A stretch of DNA of 17,745 nucleotides, taken from assembly GCA_051005135.1 (NCBI GenBank), contig JBPCJQ010000002.1:1-17745 (forward strand), given 5' to 3'. The position numbers and the translations under genes are program-made. This stretch comes from DATAQC01 sp051005135 (GTDB lineage: Bacteria; Actinomycetota; Acidimicrobiia; Acidimicrobiales; AC-14). This document shows, piece after piece, positions 1-7,158 of this stretch; the first letter of the stretch is position 1, and every line of letters begins with the position of its first letter. Below the pieces are notes generated by a model. It worked only from the letters and a program-made list of their open reading frames with translations. It had not been told where the DNA came from and did no database searches.

Positions 1-1411
1 TGAGCGCGGCCTCCTCGATGAACGAGGGGGCGATCATCTCGCCGGCCTTGCGGATGGCGTCGCGCTCGCGGCCGATGAAGACGAGCTCGCCGTCGTAGGT
101 CCACTGCAGGAGGTCCCCGGTCCGGTACCAGCCATCCTCGGTCCACGTCTCCCGGCTGGGCGCGCCCGGCCCGTCGGCGGCGAGGTACCCGTCGAACATC
201 ACGTGCTCACCGCGGGGCTTCATCCACATCTCGCCCGGGCGGCCGGGCCCGAGCGGGGCGCCGTCGGGGTCGACGATCATCCCCTCCCAGCGGTCGCTGG
301 GCACCCCCACGGTGCCCGGGGTCTGCGGGAGGCCCCGGCCCGGCCACGACCAGCACGACGCCGTCTCGGTCTGGCCCCACGTCTCGGCCACGTGGAGGCC
401 GAAACGGTCCTCGATCGCCCGCCACCGGTCGGCAGGCGCGGCGGCGCCGAGGATGCGGCGAACGGGGTTGTCCCGGTCGGACGGATGAGGTCGTCGCCGG
501 GCCAGGGCCGACAGGATGGAGCCGACGAAGGTGAACATCACCGCGTCGGCGGCCCGGACCCGGCTCCAGAATCCCAGGATGTCGAAGCCGCTGTCGATGG
601 TCACGTGCCCACCCCGGTGGAGGGCGGCAAGCAGTGTGCCCTGGCATGTGATGTGGAACAGGGGCAGGCAGCAGTAGAGCCCCTCGCCGGGCTCGATGGG
701 GAGGCATTCCTCGCCGTAGCGGTGGCCCCACAGGGCCTCGCAGTGCCGGCTCCAGATCACGCCCTTGGGAACGCCGGTCGTGCCCGACGTGTACATCAGC
801 TTGGTCGGGGCGCCGGGGTCGGACGCCAGCGCCCGGGGAGCCCGGCCCGACGCCTGCTCGACGAGGTCGTCGACGCGAGGCTGCCCACCCGGCCGGCCTG
901 GGCCCGAGCGGCCCCCTGAGCGGGAGCCAGGGCCCGAGCGGCCCCCTGAGCGGGGTCCTGGGCCGCCGAGGACGAGCACGTGTCGCAGGTCGGGCAGGCC
1001 GTCGCGGATCGCCTCCACGTCACCGAGGAGCTCGTGGGTTACGAGCAGGATGCGGGCCCGGCTGTGGACCATCACCTGGCGAAGCGGCTCCCCGGTGAGG
1101 AGGGTGTTCAGCGGCAGATAGACGGCGCCGAGCTTGGCGCAGGCCAGCCAGGTGGCGAGCATCCCCCACCCGTTCTGCGCCCGGACCATCACGATGTCGC
1201 CGAGGCCGTAGCCGGCGTCGGCCAGCACCTCGGCCATGCGGTTCAAGAGGTCGTCGGTATGCGCGTAGGTGAGCAGCGCGTCGGGGAGGGTGACCAGGGG
1301 CTTCGGGCCCAGCTCCCGGGCGCGGGCCTCCAGCAGGTCGCGGACCGACTCGTGGCTCCCGCTCAGGGGGCCGCTCGGGCCCTGGCTCCCGCTCAGGGGG
1401 CCGATCCTCAT
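1..1411 (-). CDS. Acyl-CoA ligase of the AMP-binding superfamily, CaiC-like, C-terminus cut by window edge
   Basis: The reading frame is open from an ATG at 1411 to the left edge, giving 470 residues. Adenylate-forming enzymes activate a carboxylic acid with ATP and transfer it to CoA. The core motifs are intact: the phosphate loop MYTSGTTGVPKG at about 206-216, WGQTETA at 345-351, GWYRTGD at 427-433, and GRERDAIRKAGEMIAP at 447-462. The small C-terminal domain with the catalytic lysine lies outside the window. The closest resemblance by eye is to carnitine/crotonobetaine-type or medium-chain ligases, but the substrate cannot be read from sequence. A GAGGGA ribosome site lies 4-5 bases before the ATG. 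The gene is divergent from the secreted-protein gene at 1467. Two Gly/Ser/Arg-rich stretches, residues 4-20 and about 153-171, are encoded by inverted copies of one tandem repeat. Neither matches a conserved motif, and the second falls in a loop ahead of the phosphate loop. Confidence 0.9.
   Translation of the reverse strand, partial: MRIGPLSGSQGPSGPLSGSHESVRDLLEARARELGPKPLVTLPDALLTYAHTDDLLNRMAEVLADAGYGLGDIVMVRAQNGWGMLATWLACAKLGAVYLPLNTLLTGEPLRQVMVHSRARILLVTHELLGDVEAIRDGLPDLRHVLVLGGPGPRSGGRSGPGSRSGGRSGPGRPGGQPRVDDLVEQASGRAPRALASDPGAPTKLMYTSGTTGVPKGVIWSRHCEALWGHRYGEECLPIEPGEGLYCCLPLFHITCQGTLLAALHRGGHVTIDSGFDILGFWSRVRAADAVMFTFVGSILSALARRRPHPSDRDNPVRRILGAAAPADRWRAIEDRFGLHVAETWGQTETASCWSWPGRGLPQTPGTVGVPSDRWEGMIVDPDGAPLGPGRPGEMWMKPRGEHVMFDGYLAADGPGAPSRETWTEDGWYRTGDLLQWTYDGELVFIGRERDAIRKAGEMIAPSFIEEAAL
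900..954. repeat. 30-bp tandem repeat, about 1.8 copies, inside the acyl-CoA ligase gene (internal site)
   Basis: One 30-bp unit starts at 900 with GGGCCCGAGCGGCC and continues CCCTGAGCGGGAGCCA. A second copy, missing its end, follows at 930-954. In the ligase frame it encodes Arg-Ser-Gly-Gly-Arg-Ser-Gly-Pro-Gly-Ser and its repeat. Positions 909-954 are a perfect 46-base reverse complement of 1358-1403, so the same unit occurs in opposite orientation at the start of the gene. The unit length is a multiple of three and the array is free of stops in the ligase frame. Confidence 0.9.
1353..1403. repeat. 30-bp tandem repeat, about 1.7 copies, at the 5' end of the acyl-CoA ligase gene
   Basis: A full unit occupies 1353-1382 and a partial unit 1383-1403, beginning TGGCTCCCGCTCAGGG on the + strand. 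The ligase reads it as Gly-Pro-Leu-Ser-Gly-Ser-Gln-Gly-Pro-Ser directly after the start codon. It is the inverted counterpart of the array at 900-954, identical over 46 bases, so the two sites are read from opposite strands of the same unit and give different peptides. Confidence 0.9.
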
Positions 1412-1454
1412 CGTTCCCTCACACCTACCTGGCCCGCCGCTCACGGCCCCGCCC

Positions 1455-1460
1455 TACGCT
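1455..1460 (+). promoter_or_regulatory. Candidate -10 element of the secreted-protein gene, likely leaderless
   Basis: TACGCT matches the actinobacterial TANNNT form of the -10 element and ends six bases before the ATG at 1467, which would place transcription start at the A of the start codon. There is no ribosome-binding site in the gap (GGGGTC) and no clear -35. The 55-base region 1412-1466 also serves the divergent acyl-CoA ligase. Confidence 0.45.
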
Positions 1461-1466
1461 GGGGTC

Positions 1467-1880
1467 ATGAAACGAACCTTCGCCCTTCTCGCCGCCGCCG
1501 CGCTGGTGCTCGGTGGTGGGGCCGCCGCCTTCGCCGCCACCACCAACAAGGACGGCACCCCCGTCGACCGCGAGGCCAGGAAGGCGGCCAGGGCCTGTGT
1601 GCAGAAGGCCGGGGAGGACCACGCCGACGACAAGGCCGCCTTCCGCGCCGCGGCCAAGGAGTGCCGGGCGGCGGCCGGCTTCGACCCGGCCAAGCGCCGT
1701 CACGCCCGCCAGGCGATGCGCGACGCGAAGTCGAGGCTCAACCCCGAACAGCGGGAAGCCCTCAAGGCCTGCGCGGAGGCGGCGCGTGCGGACCACAAGG
1801 GCGACCGGGCAGGTCGCCGAGAGGCCGTCAAGGCCTGCCTGGCCGACGCCGGCATCACCCGTCCCACCCCCGCACCGTAG
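1467..1880 (+). CDS. Small secreted alpha-helical protein with a duplicated two-cysteine module
   Basis: The 137-residue product starts with a typical signal peptide: a basic MKR start, a hydrophobic stretch at residues 5-21, and a likely signal peptidase site after AFA (residue 24). The mature part is rich in Ala, Lys, Arg and Glu and looks helical. It contains two similar modules of about 31 residues at 42-71 and 99-129, alignable without gaps. Each has two cysteines 22 residues apart (C44/C66 and C102/C124) and a shared ADH or EDH motif followed by a K/R-rich helix. I recognise no named family and propose no function beyond an exported protein with possible disulfides. It runs tail to tail with ilvC, 25 bases apart. 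Confidence 0.75.
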   Translation: MKRTFALLAAAALVLGGGAAAFAATTNKDGTPVDREARKAARACVQKAGEDHADDKAAFRAAAKECRAAAGFDPAKRRHARQAMRDAKSRLNPEQREALKACAEAARADHKGDRAGRREAVKACLADAGITRPTPAP

Positions 1881-1905
1881 ACCTGGCCCGCCACCAAGGA
1901 CGCGG

Positions 1906-2931
1906 TCAACCCCCGGACACGTCCTGGGGACGGGTGCTGCCGGCCGAGATCCACGGCATCATGGAACGCAGCTCGGTGCCCACCTTCTCGATGGGGTGCT
2001 CCTCGCCCTTCTTCCGCAGCTCGTTGAAGCGGGAACGCCCGGCCCGGTTCTCGGCGATCCACTCCTCGGCGAAGCGACCGTCGCGGATCTCCTCGAGGAT
2101 CCGGGCCATCTCCGCCCTCGTCTCCGGCGTGATGATCCGCGGCCCCCGGGTGTAGTCGCCGTACTCGGCCGTGTCGGAGATGGAGAAGCGCATGCCCGAG
2201 ATGCCGTTCTCGTACATGAGGTCGACGATGAGCTTGAGCTCGTGGAGGCACTCGAAGTAGGCCGACTCGGGCTGGTAGCCGGCGTTGACGAGGGTCTCGT
2301 AGCCCGCCATCACCAACTCGGTTATCCCGCCGCAGAGCACGACCTGCTCGCCGAACAGGTCGGTCTCGGTCTCCTCCTCGAAGGTGGTCTCGAGCACCGC
2401 GGCGCGGGTGGCGCCGATGCCGTGGGCGTAGGAGAGGGCGAGGGCCTTGGCCTTGCCGCTGGCGTCCTGGGAAACAGCGATGAGCGCGGGCACGCCCCCG
2501 CCCGCCTCGAAGGTACGCCGCACCAGGTGGCCGGGGCCCTTGGGGGCGACCATACCGACGTCGACGCCAGCCGGGGGACGGATCAGGCCGAACCGGATGT
2601 TGAACCCGTGGGCGAAGAAGAGCGCGTCGCCGTCGGACAGGTGGGGTTCGATCTCGGCCTCGTAGACGGCCTTCTGCTCGGTGTCGGGCAGCAGGATCAT
2701 CACCAGGTCGGCCTCGGCAGTGGCTTCGGCGATCGACGTCACCGCCAACCCGGCCGCCTCTGCCTTGGCCCGCGACGACGAGCCGTCGCGGAGGCCGACG
2801 CGGACGTCGACCCCCGAGTCGGCCAGGTTCAGGGCGTGCGCATGGCCCTGTGACCCGTAGCCGATCACCGCCACCTTGCGCGACCCGATCAGGTTCGAAT
2901 CGGCGTCCTTCTCGTAGTAGATGCTAGCCAT
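1906..2931 (-). CDS. ilvC: Ketol-acid reductoisomerase (class I)
   Basis: This enzyme uses NADPH and Mg to rearrange and reduce 2-acetolactate or 2-aceto-2-hydroxybutyrate to the dihydroxy acid, the second step of the shared valine/isoleucine pathway. The 341-residue length fits the short class I form. The Rossmann motif GYGSQGHAHALN is at residues 24-35, with RDGSSSR at 48-54 in the cofactor-selecting loop. The catalytic His is H108 in FAHGF. D191 and E195 in ETDLFGEQ bind Mg, and the later CLHELKLIVD segment supplies further acidic ligands. The start at 2931 is preceded by AGGAGG at 6 bases. It is the last gene of ilvB-ilvN-ilvC, 31 bases after ilvN with no terminator seen between them, so it probably shares the ilvB transcript. 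Confidence 0.97.
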   Translation of the reverse strand: MASIYYEKDADSNLIGSRKVAVIGYGSQGHAHALNLADSGVDVRVGLRDGSSSRAKAEAAGLAVTSIAEATAEADLVMILLPDTEQKAVYEAEIEPHLSDGDALFFAHGFNIRFGLIRPPAGVDVGMVAPKGPGHLVRRTFEAGGGVPALIAVSQDASGKAKALALSYAHGIGATRAAVLETTFEEETETDLFGEQVVLCGGITELVMAGYETLVNAGYQPESAYFECLHELKLIVDLMYENGISGMRFSISDTAEYGDYTRGPRIITPETRAEMARILEEIRDGRFAEEWIAENRAGRSRFNELRKKGEEHPIEKVGTELRSMMPWISAGSTRPQDVSGG

Positions 2932-2962
2932 GTCGGCCCTCCTGGTCGTGGATTGGTTGGGT

Positions 2963-3484
2963 TCAGCTCACTCGTCGGAGCCGCGAGCTGGTGCGGTCGA
3001 GCTTGGGCAGGGCCACCCGGCCGGTGCGCTGGAGCTCGGCGATGCCGTAGGCACGCATTAGGTCCTCGAAGTCGTCGAGCTTGGACGGGCGTCCGGACAG
3101 CTCCACGGTGAGGGCATCGGCGCCCACATCGACGATACGGCCCTGGAACACGTCGACCAGCTCGATCACCTGGCCCCGGGTTCCGGGCTCGACGGCCACG
3201 GTGGCGATCATCATCTCCCGCTCCACCGAGTGGGCGGGGTCGAGCTCGGAGATCTTCACCACGTGGACTAGCTTGAACAGCTGCTTGGTGACCTGCTCCA
3301 GGGGAGCCGACTCCACATCGACCACCACCGTGATGCGGCTGAACCGCTCGTCGTCGGTGGGCGCCACCGCCAGCGAGTAGATGTTGTAGCCGCGCCGGGC
3401 GAACAGTCCCGATACCCGGGCCAGCACCCCGGCCTTGTTCTCGACGAGCACAGACAGTGTGTGGTGGCGGTAGGGAGGGGCCAT
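2963..3484 (-). CDS. ilvN: Acetolactate synthase small (regulatory) subunit
   Basis: The 173-residue protein is the valine-sensing partner that binds and activates the IlvB catalytic subunit. An ACT domain spans about residues 7-85 and begins HTLSVLVENKAGVLARVSGLF, followed by RRGYNIYSLAVAPT, the effector-binding region. The C-terminal half (REMMIATVAVEPGTRGQVIELVDVF as spaced segments, ending ALPKLDRTS) matches the usual ALS_ss_C domain. The ATG at 3484 overlaps the ilvB stop by one base (TGATG), which indicates translational coupling. A longer in-frame reading upstream runs into ilvB and is not the gene. Confidence 0.96.
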   Translation of the reverse strand: MAPPYRHHTLSVLVENKAGVLARVSGLFARRGYNIYSLAVAPTDDERFSRITVVVDVESAPLEQVTKQLFKLVHVVKISELDPAHSVEREMMIATVAVEPGTRGQVIELVDVFQGRIVDVGADALTVELSGRPSKLDDFEDLMRAYGIAELQRTGRVALPKLDRTSSRLRRVS

Positions 3485-5217
3485 CAGTGGCCACCCTCGC
3501 CCTGGTCGGGGCCGAGGATGATGCTGTCGTTCGACGTGCCGGCGGCGACCATCGGGTACACCTTCTCCGACCAGTCGACGCGGAAGTCGATGACCACCGG
3601 GCGGTCGTCGACGGAGTTGGCCTTCTCGATGGCGGGCACGACCTCCTCGGGGCTCTCCACCCGCAGGCCCACGCAGCCCATGGCCTCGGCCCACATCTTG
3701 TAGTCGGGCAGGTCGGGCGACAGGTAGACCTCGCTGTAGCGCTCCTCGTAGAACAGCTCCTGCCACTGGCGCACCATGCCCAGGTAGGCGTTGTTGAGGA
3801 TGGCCACCTTCACGGGGATGCGCTCCGAGGCCGCGGTCACCAGCTCCTGGGCCGTCATCTGGAAGCAGCCGTCGCCGTCGATGGCCCACACCGTGCGCTC
3901 CGGGCACCCCACCTTGGCCCCGATGGCCGCCGGAACGGCGAAGCCCATGGTGCCCAGGCCGCCGGAGTTGACGAACGTGTAGGGATGCTCGAAGTGCCAG
4001 AACTGGCTGGCCCACATCTGGTGCTGTCCCACCCCCGACACCACGACGGTGTCAGACGGGTTGTTGTCGCGCAGGGCCTCGATGCAGAACTGGGGCTTGA
4101 GGCGATCACCCTCTTCCCAACCCTGGTCGTAGCGGAGGGGGTAGGCGGCGCGCCAGGCGTCGATCTGGGCGTCCCACGCCGATCGGTCGACCTGTTGGCC
4201 CGTGTCGGCCACCGCCTTCACCATCTCCTCGATGACCAGACGGCAGTCGCCCACGATGGGGACGTCGGGGCGGCGAACCTTGCCCAGCTCGGCGGGGTCG
4301 ATGTCGACATGGATGATCTTGGCGTCGGGGGCGAAGGCGGAGATCTTTCCGGTGACCCGGTCGTCGAAGCGCGACCCCAGGGCGATGAGCAGGTCGGCTT
4401 TTTGCATGGCGGTGACCGCGGTGTAGTTGCCGTGCATGCCCGGCATGCCCAGGCACAGCGGGTGGGAGTCAGGGAAGGCACCGCGGGCCATGAGGGTGGT
4501 GACCACGTGGATGCCGGTCAGCTCGGCCAGCTCCCGGAGGGCCTCCGCAGCCCGGGCCTTGAGGATGCCCCCGCCGGCATAGATCACCGGTCGGTGCGAC
4601 TCGGCGATGAGGCGGGCGGCCTCGCGGATCTTGAAGGGGTGGCCCTTGGTGGTGGGCTTGTAGCCGGGCAGGTCGACCGAGTCCGGCCAGTACCAGTCCA
4701 TGGCCGAGCGGGGGTTGTTGGGGTCGACGATGTCCTTGGGGATGTCGACAAGCACAGGGCCGGGCCGACCGGTGGTGGCGATGTGGAAGGCCTCCCGGAT
4801 GGCCCGGGGGATGTCGGCCGCCTCGGTGACCAGCTCGTTGTGCTTGGTGACCGAGCGGGTGATGCCGATGGTGTCGCACTCCTGGAAGGCGTCGGTGCCG
4901 ATCGATCCGGTAGCCACCTGGCCGGTGATGACCACGATCGGAATCGAGTCCATCATGGCGTCGGCAAGGGGGGTGACGATGTTGGTAGCCCCCGGCCCGC
5001 TCGTAACCATGGCCACGCCGGGGCGGCCGGTGGCGTGGGCGTAGCCCTCGGCCATGTGGCCCGCGCCCTGCTCGTGGCGCACCAGGATGTGGCGGATCGG
5101 CGAGTCGATGATGGGGTCGTACACGGGCAGGATCGCCCCGCCGGGGAGGCCGAACATCACCTCCACCCCCTCCATCTCCAGGCTCTTGATGAGGGCTTGG
5201 CCCCCGTTCATCTTCAT
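3484..5217 (-). CDS. ilvB: Acetolactate synthase large (catalytic) subunit
   Basis: This is the thiamine-diphosphate and FAD enzyme that condenses two pyruvates, or pyruvate with 2-oxobutyrate, as the first step of branched-chain amino acid synthesis. The 577-residue protein has the catalytic glutamate E49 in RHEQGAGHMAEGYA. The central domain includes GSRFDDRVTGK at 281-291. The ThDP/Mg motif runs from GDG at 448-450 to NN at 475-476. The start at 5217 has GGAG five bases upstream; a second ATG two codons later is possible. The gene lies 32 bases after a rho-independent terminator and downstream of a short Ile/Leu/Val-rich leader peptide, so its transcription is very likely attenuated. It is followed by ilvN with a one-base overlap. 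Confidence 0.97.
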   Translation of the reverse strand: MKMNGGQALIKSLEMEGVEVMFGLPGGAILPVYDPIIDSPIRHILVRHEQGAGHMAEGYAHATGRPGVAMVTSGPGATNIVTPLADAMMDSIPIVVITGQVATGSIGTDAFQECDTIGITRSVTKHNELVTEAADIPRAIREAFHIATTGRPGPVLVDIPKDIVDPNNPRSAMDWYWPDSVDLPGYKPTTKGHPFKIREAARLIAESHRPVIYAGGGILKARAAEALRELAELTGIHVVTTLMARGAFPDSHPLCLGMPGMHGNYTAVTAMQKADLLIALGSRFDDRVTGKISAFAPDAKIIHVDIDPAELGKVRRPDVPIVGDCRLVIEEMVKAVADTGQQVDRSAWDAQIDAWRAAYPLRYDQGWEEGDRLKPQFCIEALRDNNPSDTVVVSGVGQHQMWASQFWHFEHPYTFVNSGGLGTMGFAVPAAIGAKVGCPERTVWAIDGDGCFQMTAQELVTAASERIPVKVAILNNAYLGMVRQWQELFYEERYSEVYLSPDLPDYKMWAEAMGCVGLRVESPEEVVPAIEKANSVDDRPVVIDFRVDWSEKVYPMVAAGTSNDSIILGPDQGEGGH

Positions 5218-5249
5218 GTGGCTCCGATCTGTCGTCCGTACCGGGACGC

Positions 5250-5273
5250 AAAAAAACCTCCCCTTGGGGAGGT
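5250..5273 (-). terminator. Rho-independent terminator of the ilvB attenuator
   Basis: On the - strand ACCTCCCC and GGGGAGGT form a stem of 7-8 pairs with a very tight loop, followed at once by seven T residues. This is a textbook intrinsic terminator, rare in such GC-rich DNA. It sits between the leader peptide (stop at 5307) and ilvB (start at 5217), where it would end transcription before the structural genes rather than after any upstream gene. Confidence 0.93.
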
Positions 5274-5279
5274 CGAGAG

Positions 5280-5307
5280 GCGCACGCGGTCGGGTGACGG
5301 CGTGCGC
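5280..5307 (-). promoter_or_regulatory. Leader hairpin preceding the ilvB terminator (pause or protector stem)
   Basis: GCGCACGC at 5300-5307 (read on the - strand) pairs with GCGTGCGC at 5280-5287 over 8 bases. An inner GTC/GAC stem caps it after one mismatch. Its first arm overlaps the leader stop codon, so a ribosome finishing the leader would cover it while one stalled at the Ile-Leu-Val-Val-Leu codons would not. A convincing antiterminator pairing was not found by eye; only a 5-base CGAGA/TCTCG match between leader and spacer was seen. Confidence 0.7.
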
Positions 5308-5342
5308 TAGGCGAGTACTACCAGGATCTCGGGACGGGACAT
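5307..5342 (-). CDS. ilvB leader peptide, MSRPEILVVLA
   Basis: An 11-codon ORF starts with ATG at 5342 and ends with TAG at 5309-5307. Codons 6-10 are ATC CTG GTA GTA CTC, that is Ile-Leu-Val-Val-Leu, all three products of the pathway. Two consecutive GTA codons stand out in this GC-rich sequence, where GTG and GTC are the usual Val codons. A -10-like CACAAT ends seven bases before the ATG, so the leader mRNA is probably leaderless. Its position ahead of a hairpin, a terminator and ilvB matches known ilv attenuators, including the one described in Corynebacterium. It likely acts in cis through translation rate and needs no stable product. Confidence 0.85.
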   Translation of the reverse strand: MSRPEILVVLA

Positions 5343-5349
5343 CGCCGCC

Positions 5350-5378
5350 ATTGTGCCACGACCGCCCGTGCCGGGCAA
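5350..5378 (-). promoter_or_regulatory. Promoter of the ilvB leader and ilvBNC operon
   Basis: On the - strand TTGCCC (5378-5373) and CACAAT (5355-5350) are separated by exactly 17 bases, a good primary sigma-factor promoter. The expected start falls at or next to the leader ATG at 5342. The -35 begins only four bases after the ilvD stop codon (5385-5383). No terminator lies between, so transcripts reading through from ilvD would meet the same attenuator. Confidence 0.7.
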
Positions 5379-5382
5379 ACCG

Positions 5383-7053
5383 TCACGGTTCGGTCACCGC
5401 ACCGCGGTCGGCGCCGGTGACCAGGCGGGCGAACTTGGCCAGCACGCCGCTGGTGTAGCGCGGCGGGGGCACCTTCCAGCCCACCCGCCGGGCGGCCAGT
5501 GTGGCGTCGTCGACGTGGACGTCGATGGTGCGGGCCTCGGCGTCGATCACGATGTGGTCGCCGTCGGCCACCAAGGCGATAGGGCCACCGTCGACCGCTT
5601 CTGGGGCCACGTGGGCCACACACAGGCCGTGGGTGCCTCCCGAGAAGCGCCCGTCGGTGACCAGGGCGGCGTCGGCGCCCCGCCCGGCCCCCTTCATGGC
5701 CCCGGTGACAGCCAGCATCTCCTTCATGCCCGGGCCTCCCTTGGGACCCTCGTAGCGGATCACCACAACATCGCCGGAGGCAATGCGCCCGGCGAGGATG
5801 GCCTCCATGGCCCCTTCCTCCGAGTCGAACACGCGCGCCGTGCCCTCGAAGCGCAGCTGGTCGATGCCGGCGATCTTGATGACCGCCCCCTTGGGGGCCA
5901 GCGAGCCACGCAGGACAGCGATGCCACCCTCGGGGTGGATGGGGCGGTCGAGGGGGCGCACCACGTCGCCGTCGGGCGCCGGGGGGTCGATGGCGGCCAG
6001 GTTCTCGGCCACGGTGCGACCGGTGACGGTGAGGCAGTCGCCGTGCAGCAGCCCCGCCTCGAGGAGCTGGCGCATGACGACGGCCACCCCGCCCACGCGG
6101 TCGAGGTCGACCATGTGGTAGCGCCCGTGGGGCCTCATGTCGACCACGTGGGGCACCCGGCGGCCCACCCGGTTGAAGTCGTCGATGTCGAGGTCGACCC
6201 TCGCCTCGTTGGCGATGGCCAGGAGGTGGAGCACGGCGTTGGTCGACCCCCCGAGGGCGTTGACCACGGCGATGGCGTTCTCGAACGCCTCCTTGGTCAT
6301 GATCTGGCGGGGGCGCATCCCGGCGTCGACCAGGTCGATGACAGCCCGGCCGCTGGCGTAGGCCAGGTCGTCGAGGCGACGGTCGACCGCCGGTGCCGAC
6401 GACGACCCCGGCAGGCTCATGCCCAGGGCCTCTGCCGCCGACGCCATCGTGTTGGCGGTGAACATGCCCGCACAGGAGCCGACGGTGGGGCAGGCGTTGT
6501 GCTCGATGAGAGCCAGCTCCTCGGCGCTCAGCTGGCCGGCGGCGTGAGCGCCCACCGCCTCGAAGACGCTCACGATGTCGAGGGCCTGGCCCTTGGGGGT
6601 GCGGCCGGGCAGGATCGACCCTCCGTAGCCGAACACGGCCGGCCTGTTCACCCGGGCCGCGGCCATGAGCATGCCCGGCAGCGACTTGTCGCAGCCCGCG
6701 AACGTCACCAGGGCGTCGAAGCGCTCGGCGTGCATCATGGTCTCCACCGAGTCGGCGATGACCTCCCGGCTCACCAGCGACGCCCGCATGCCCTCGTGGC
6801 CCATGGAGATGCCGTCGGACACGGCGATCGTCATGAACTCAATGGGGAAGCCGCCCGCGGCCCGCACCCCGTCCTTGGCCCGCTTGGCCAGGCGGTCGAG
6901 GGACATGTTGCAGGGCGTGACCTCATTCCAGCTGCTGGCCACCCCGACCTGGGGCTTGTCCCAGTCGTCGTCGGTCATACCGATCGCCCTCAACATGGCC
7001 CGGGCCGGCGCCCGGGCGTATCCCTCGGTGACCTCCCGCGACAGACGCTCCAT
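5383..7053 (-). CDS. ilvD: Dihydroxy-acid dehydratase
   Basis: This iron-sulfur enzyme dehydrates 2,3-dihydroxy-3-methyl acids to the 2-keto acids, the third shared step of valine and isoleucine synthesis. From the ATG at 7053 the product has 556 residues, normal for the short bacterial form. Cluster cysteines are C48 in EVTPCNMS, C121 in FAGCDKSLPG and C193 in VGSCAGMFTANTM, a pattern typical of the [2Fe-2S] class. D122 and K123 follow the second cysteine, as is usual. The start was chosen because the family begins close to MERLSREVTEGYARAPAR and a -10-like TATGCT lies just upstream. A longer frame starting at 7281 would read through the palindrome at 7079-7129 and the neighbouring gene. It precedes the ilvB promoter. 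Confidence 0.96.
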   Translation of the reverse strand: MERLSREVTEGYARAPARAMLRAIGMTDDDWDKPQVGVASSWNEVTPCNMSLDRLAKRAKDGVRAAGGFPIEFMTIAVSDGISMGHEGMRASLVSREVIADSVETMMHAERFDALVTFAGCDKSLPGMLMAAARVNRPAVFGYGGSILPGRTPKGQALDIVSVFEAVGAHAAGQLSAEELALIEHNACPTVGSCAGMFTANTMASAAEALGMSLPGSSSAPAVDRRLDDLAYASGRAVIDLVDAGMRPRQIMTKEAFENAIAVVNALGGSTNAVLHLLAIANEARVDLDIDDFNRVGRRVPHVVDMRPHGRYHMVDLDRVGGVAVVMRQLLEAGLLHGDCLTVTGRTVAENLAAIDPPAPDGDVVRPLDRPIHPEGGIAVLRGSLAPKGAVIKIAGIDQLRFEGTARVFDSEEGAMEAILAGRIASGDVVVIRYEGPKGGPGMKEMLAVTGAMKGAGRGADAALVTDGRFSGGTHGLCVAHVAPEAVDGGPIALVADGDHIVIDAEARTIDVHVDDATLAARRVGWKVPPPRYTSGVLAKFARLVTGADRGAVTEP

Positions 7054-7061
7054 GGGCGCCG

Positions 7062-7067
7062 AGCATA
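7062..7067 (-). promoter_or_regulatory. Candidate -10 element of ilvD
   Basis: TATGCT on the - strand ends eight bases before the ilvD ATG, giving a leader of zero to two bases. At 17-base spacing the -35 would fall at about 7085-7090, inside the left arm of palindrome A. There is no ribosome-binding site in the gap. Confidence 0.5.
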
Positions 7068-7078
7068 CGGCCGAGGGA

Positions 7079-7129
7079 CGAGGTGTGTACCGCTGATGTC
7101 GCAGAGCAGCACCAGCGGTACACACCTCG
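7079..7129. repeat. Palindromic element, copy A
   Basis: Arms 7079-7095 and 7113-7129 are perfect 17-base reverse complements (CGAGGTGTGTACCGCTG and its complement) around a 17-base centre. It lies in the divergent region between ilvD and the AbiEi/DUF559 gene. A second copy is at 8067-8113 in the same orientation. The arms of the two copies differ by matched changes (GTGTG in A against GTATG in B), so pairing is preserved. There is no T-run, and the location between two diverging starts argues against a terminator. Confidence 0.9.
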
Positions 7130-7152
7130 GCCAAACCGTCACACCCCATGGT

Positions 7153-7158
7153 TAGCGT
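7153..7158 (+). promoter_or_regulatory. Candidate -10 element of the AbiEi/DUF559 gene
   Basis: TAGCGT ends seven bases before the ATG at 7166, which fits a leaderless transcript. This supports the start at 7166 over the in-frame ATG at 7148, which lies upstream of the element. No -35 consensus is visible; that region would directly adjoin palindrome A. Confidence 0.5.

Noticed and set aside
1911..1929. CCCCGGAC/GTCCTGGGG hairpin between the secreted-protein gene and ilvC as a terminator
   Set aside because: The stem is short with a bulge, lacks a T-run and lies within the last codons of ilvC, so the support is too weak.
3457..5310. A 617-codon open frame on the + strand over ilvB
   Set aside because: It is antisense to a fully convincing ilvB with all motifs. 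Long antisense frames are expected in DNA this rich in G and C, and the predicted protein is a low-complexity Gly/Val/Asp/His-rich sequence.
5353..7155. A 600-codon open frame on the + strand over ilvD
   Set aside because: Antisense shadow of ilvD; the encoded protein shows no motif.
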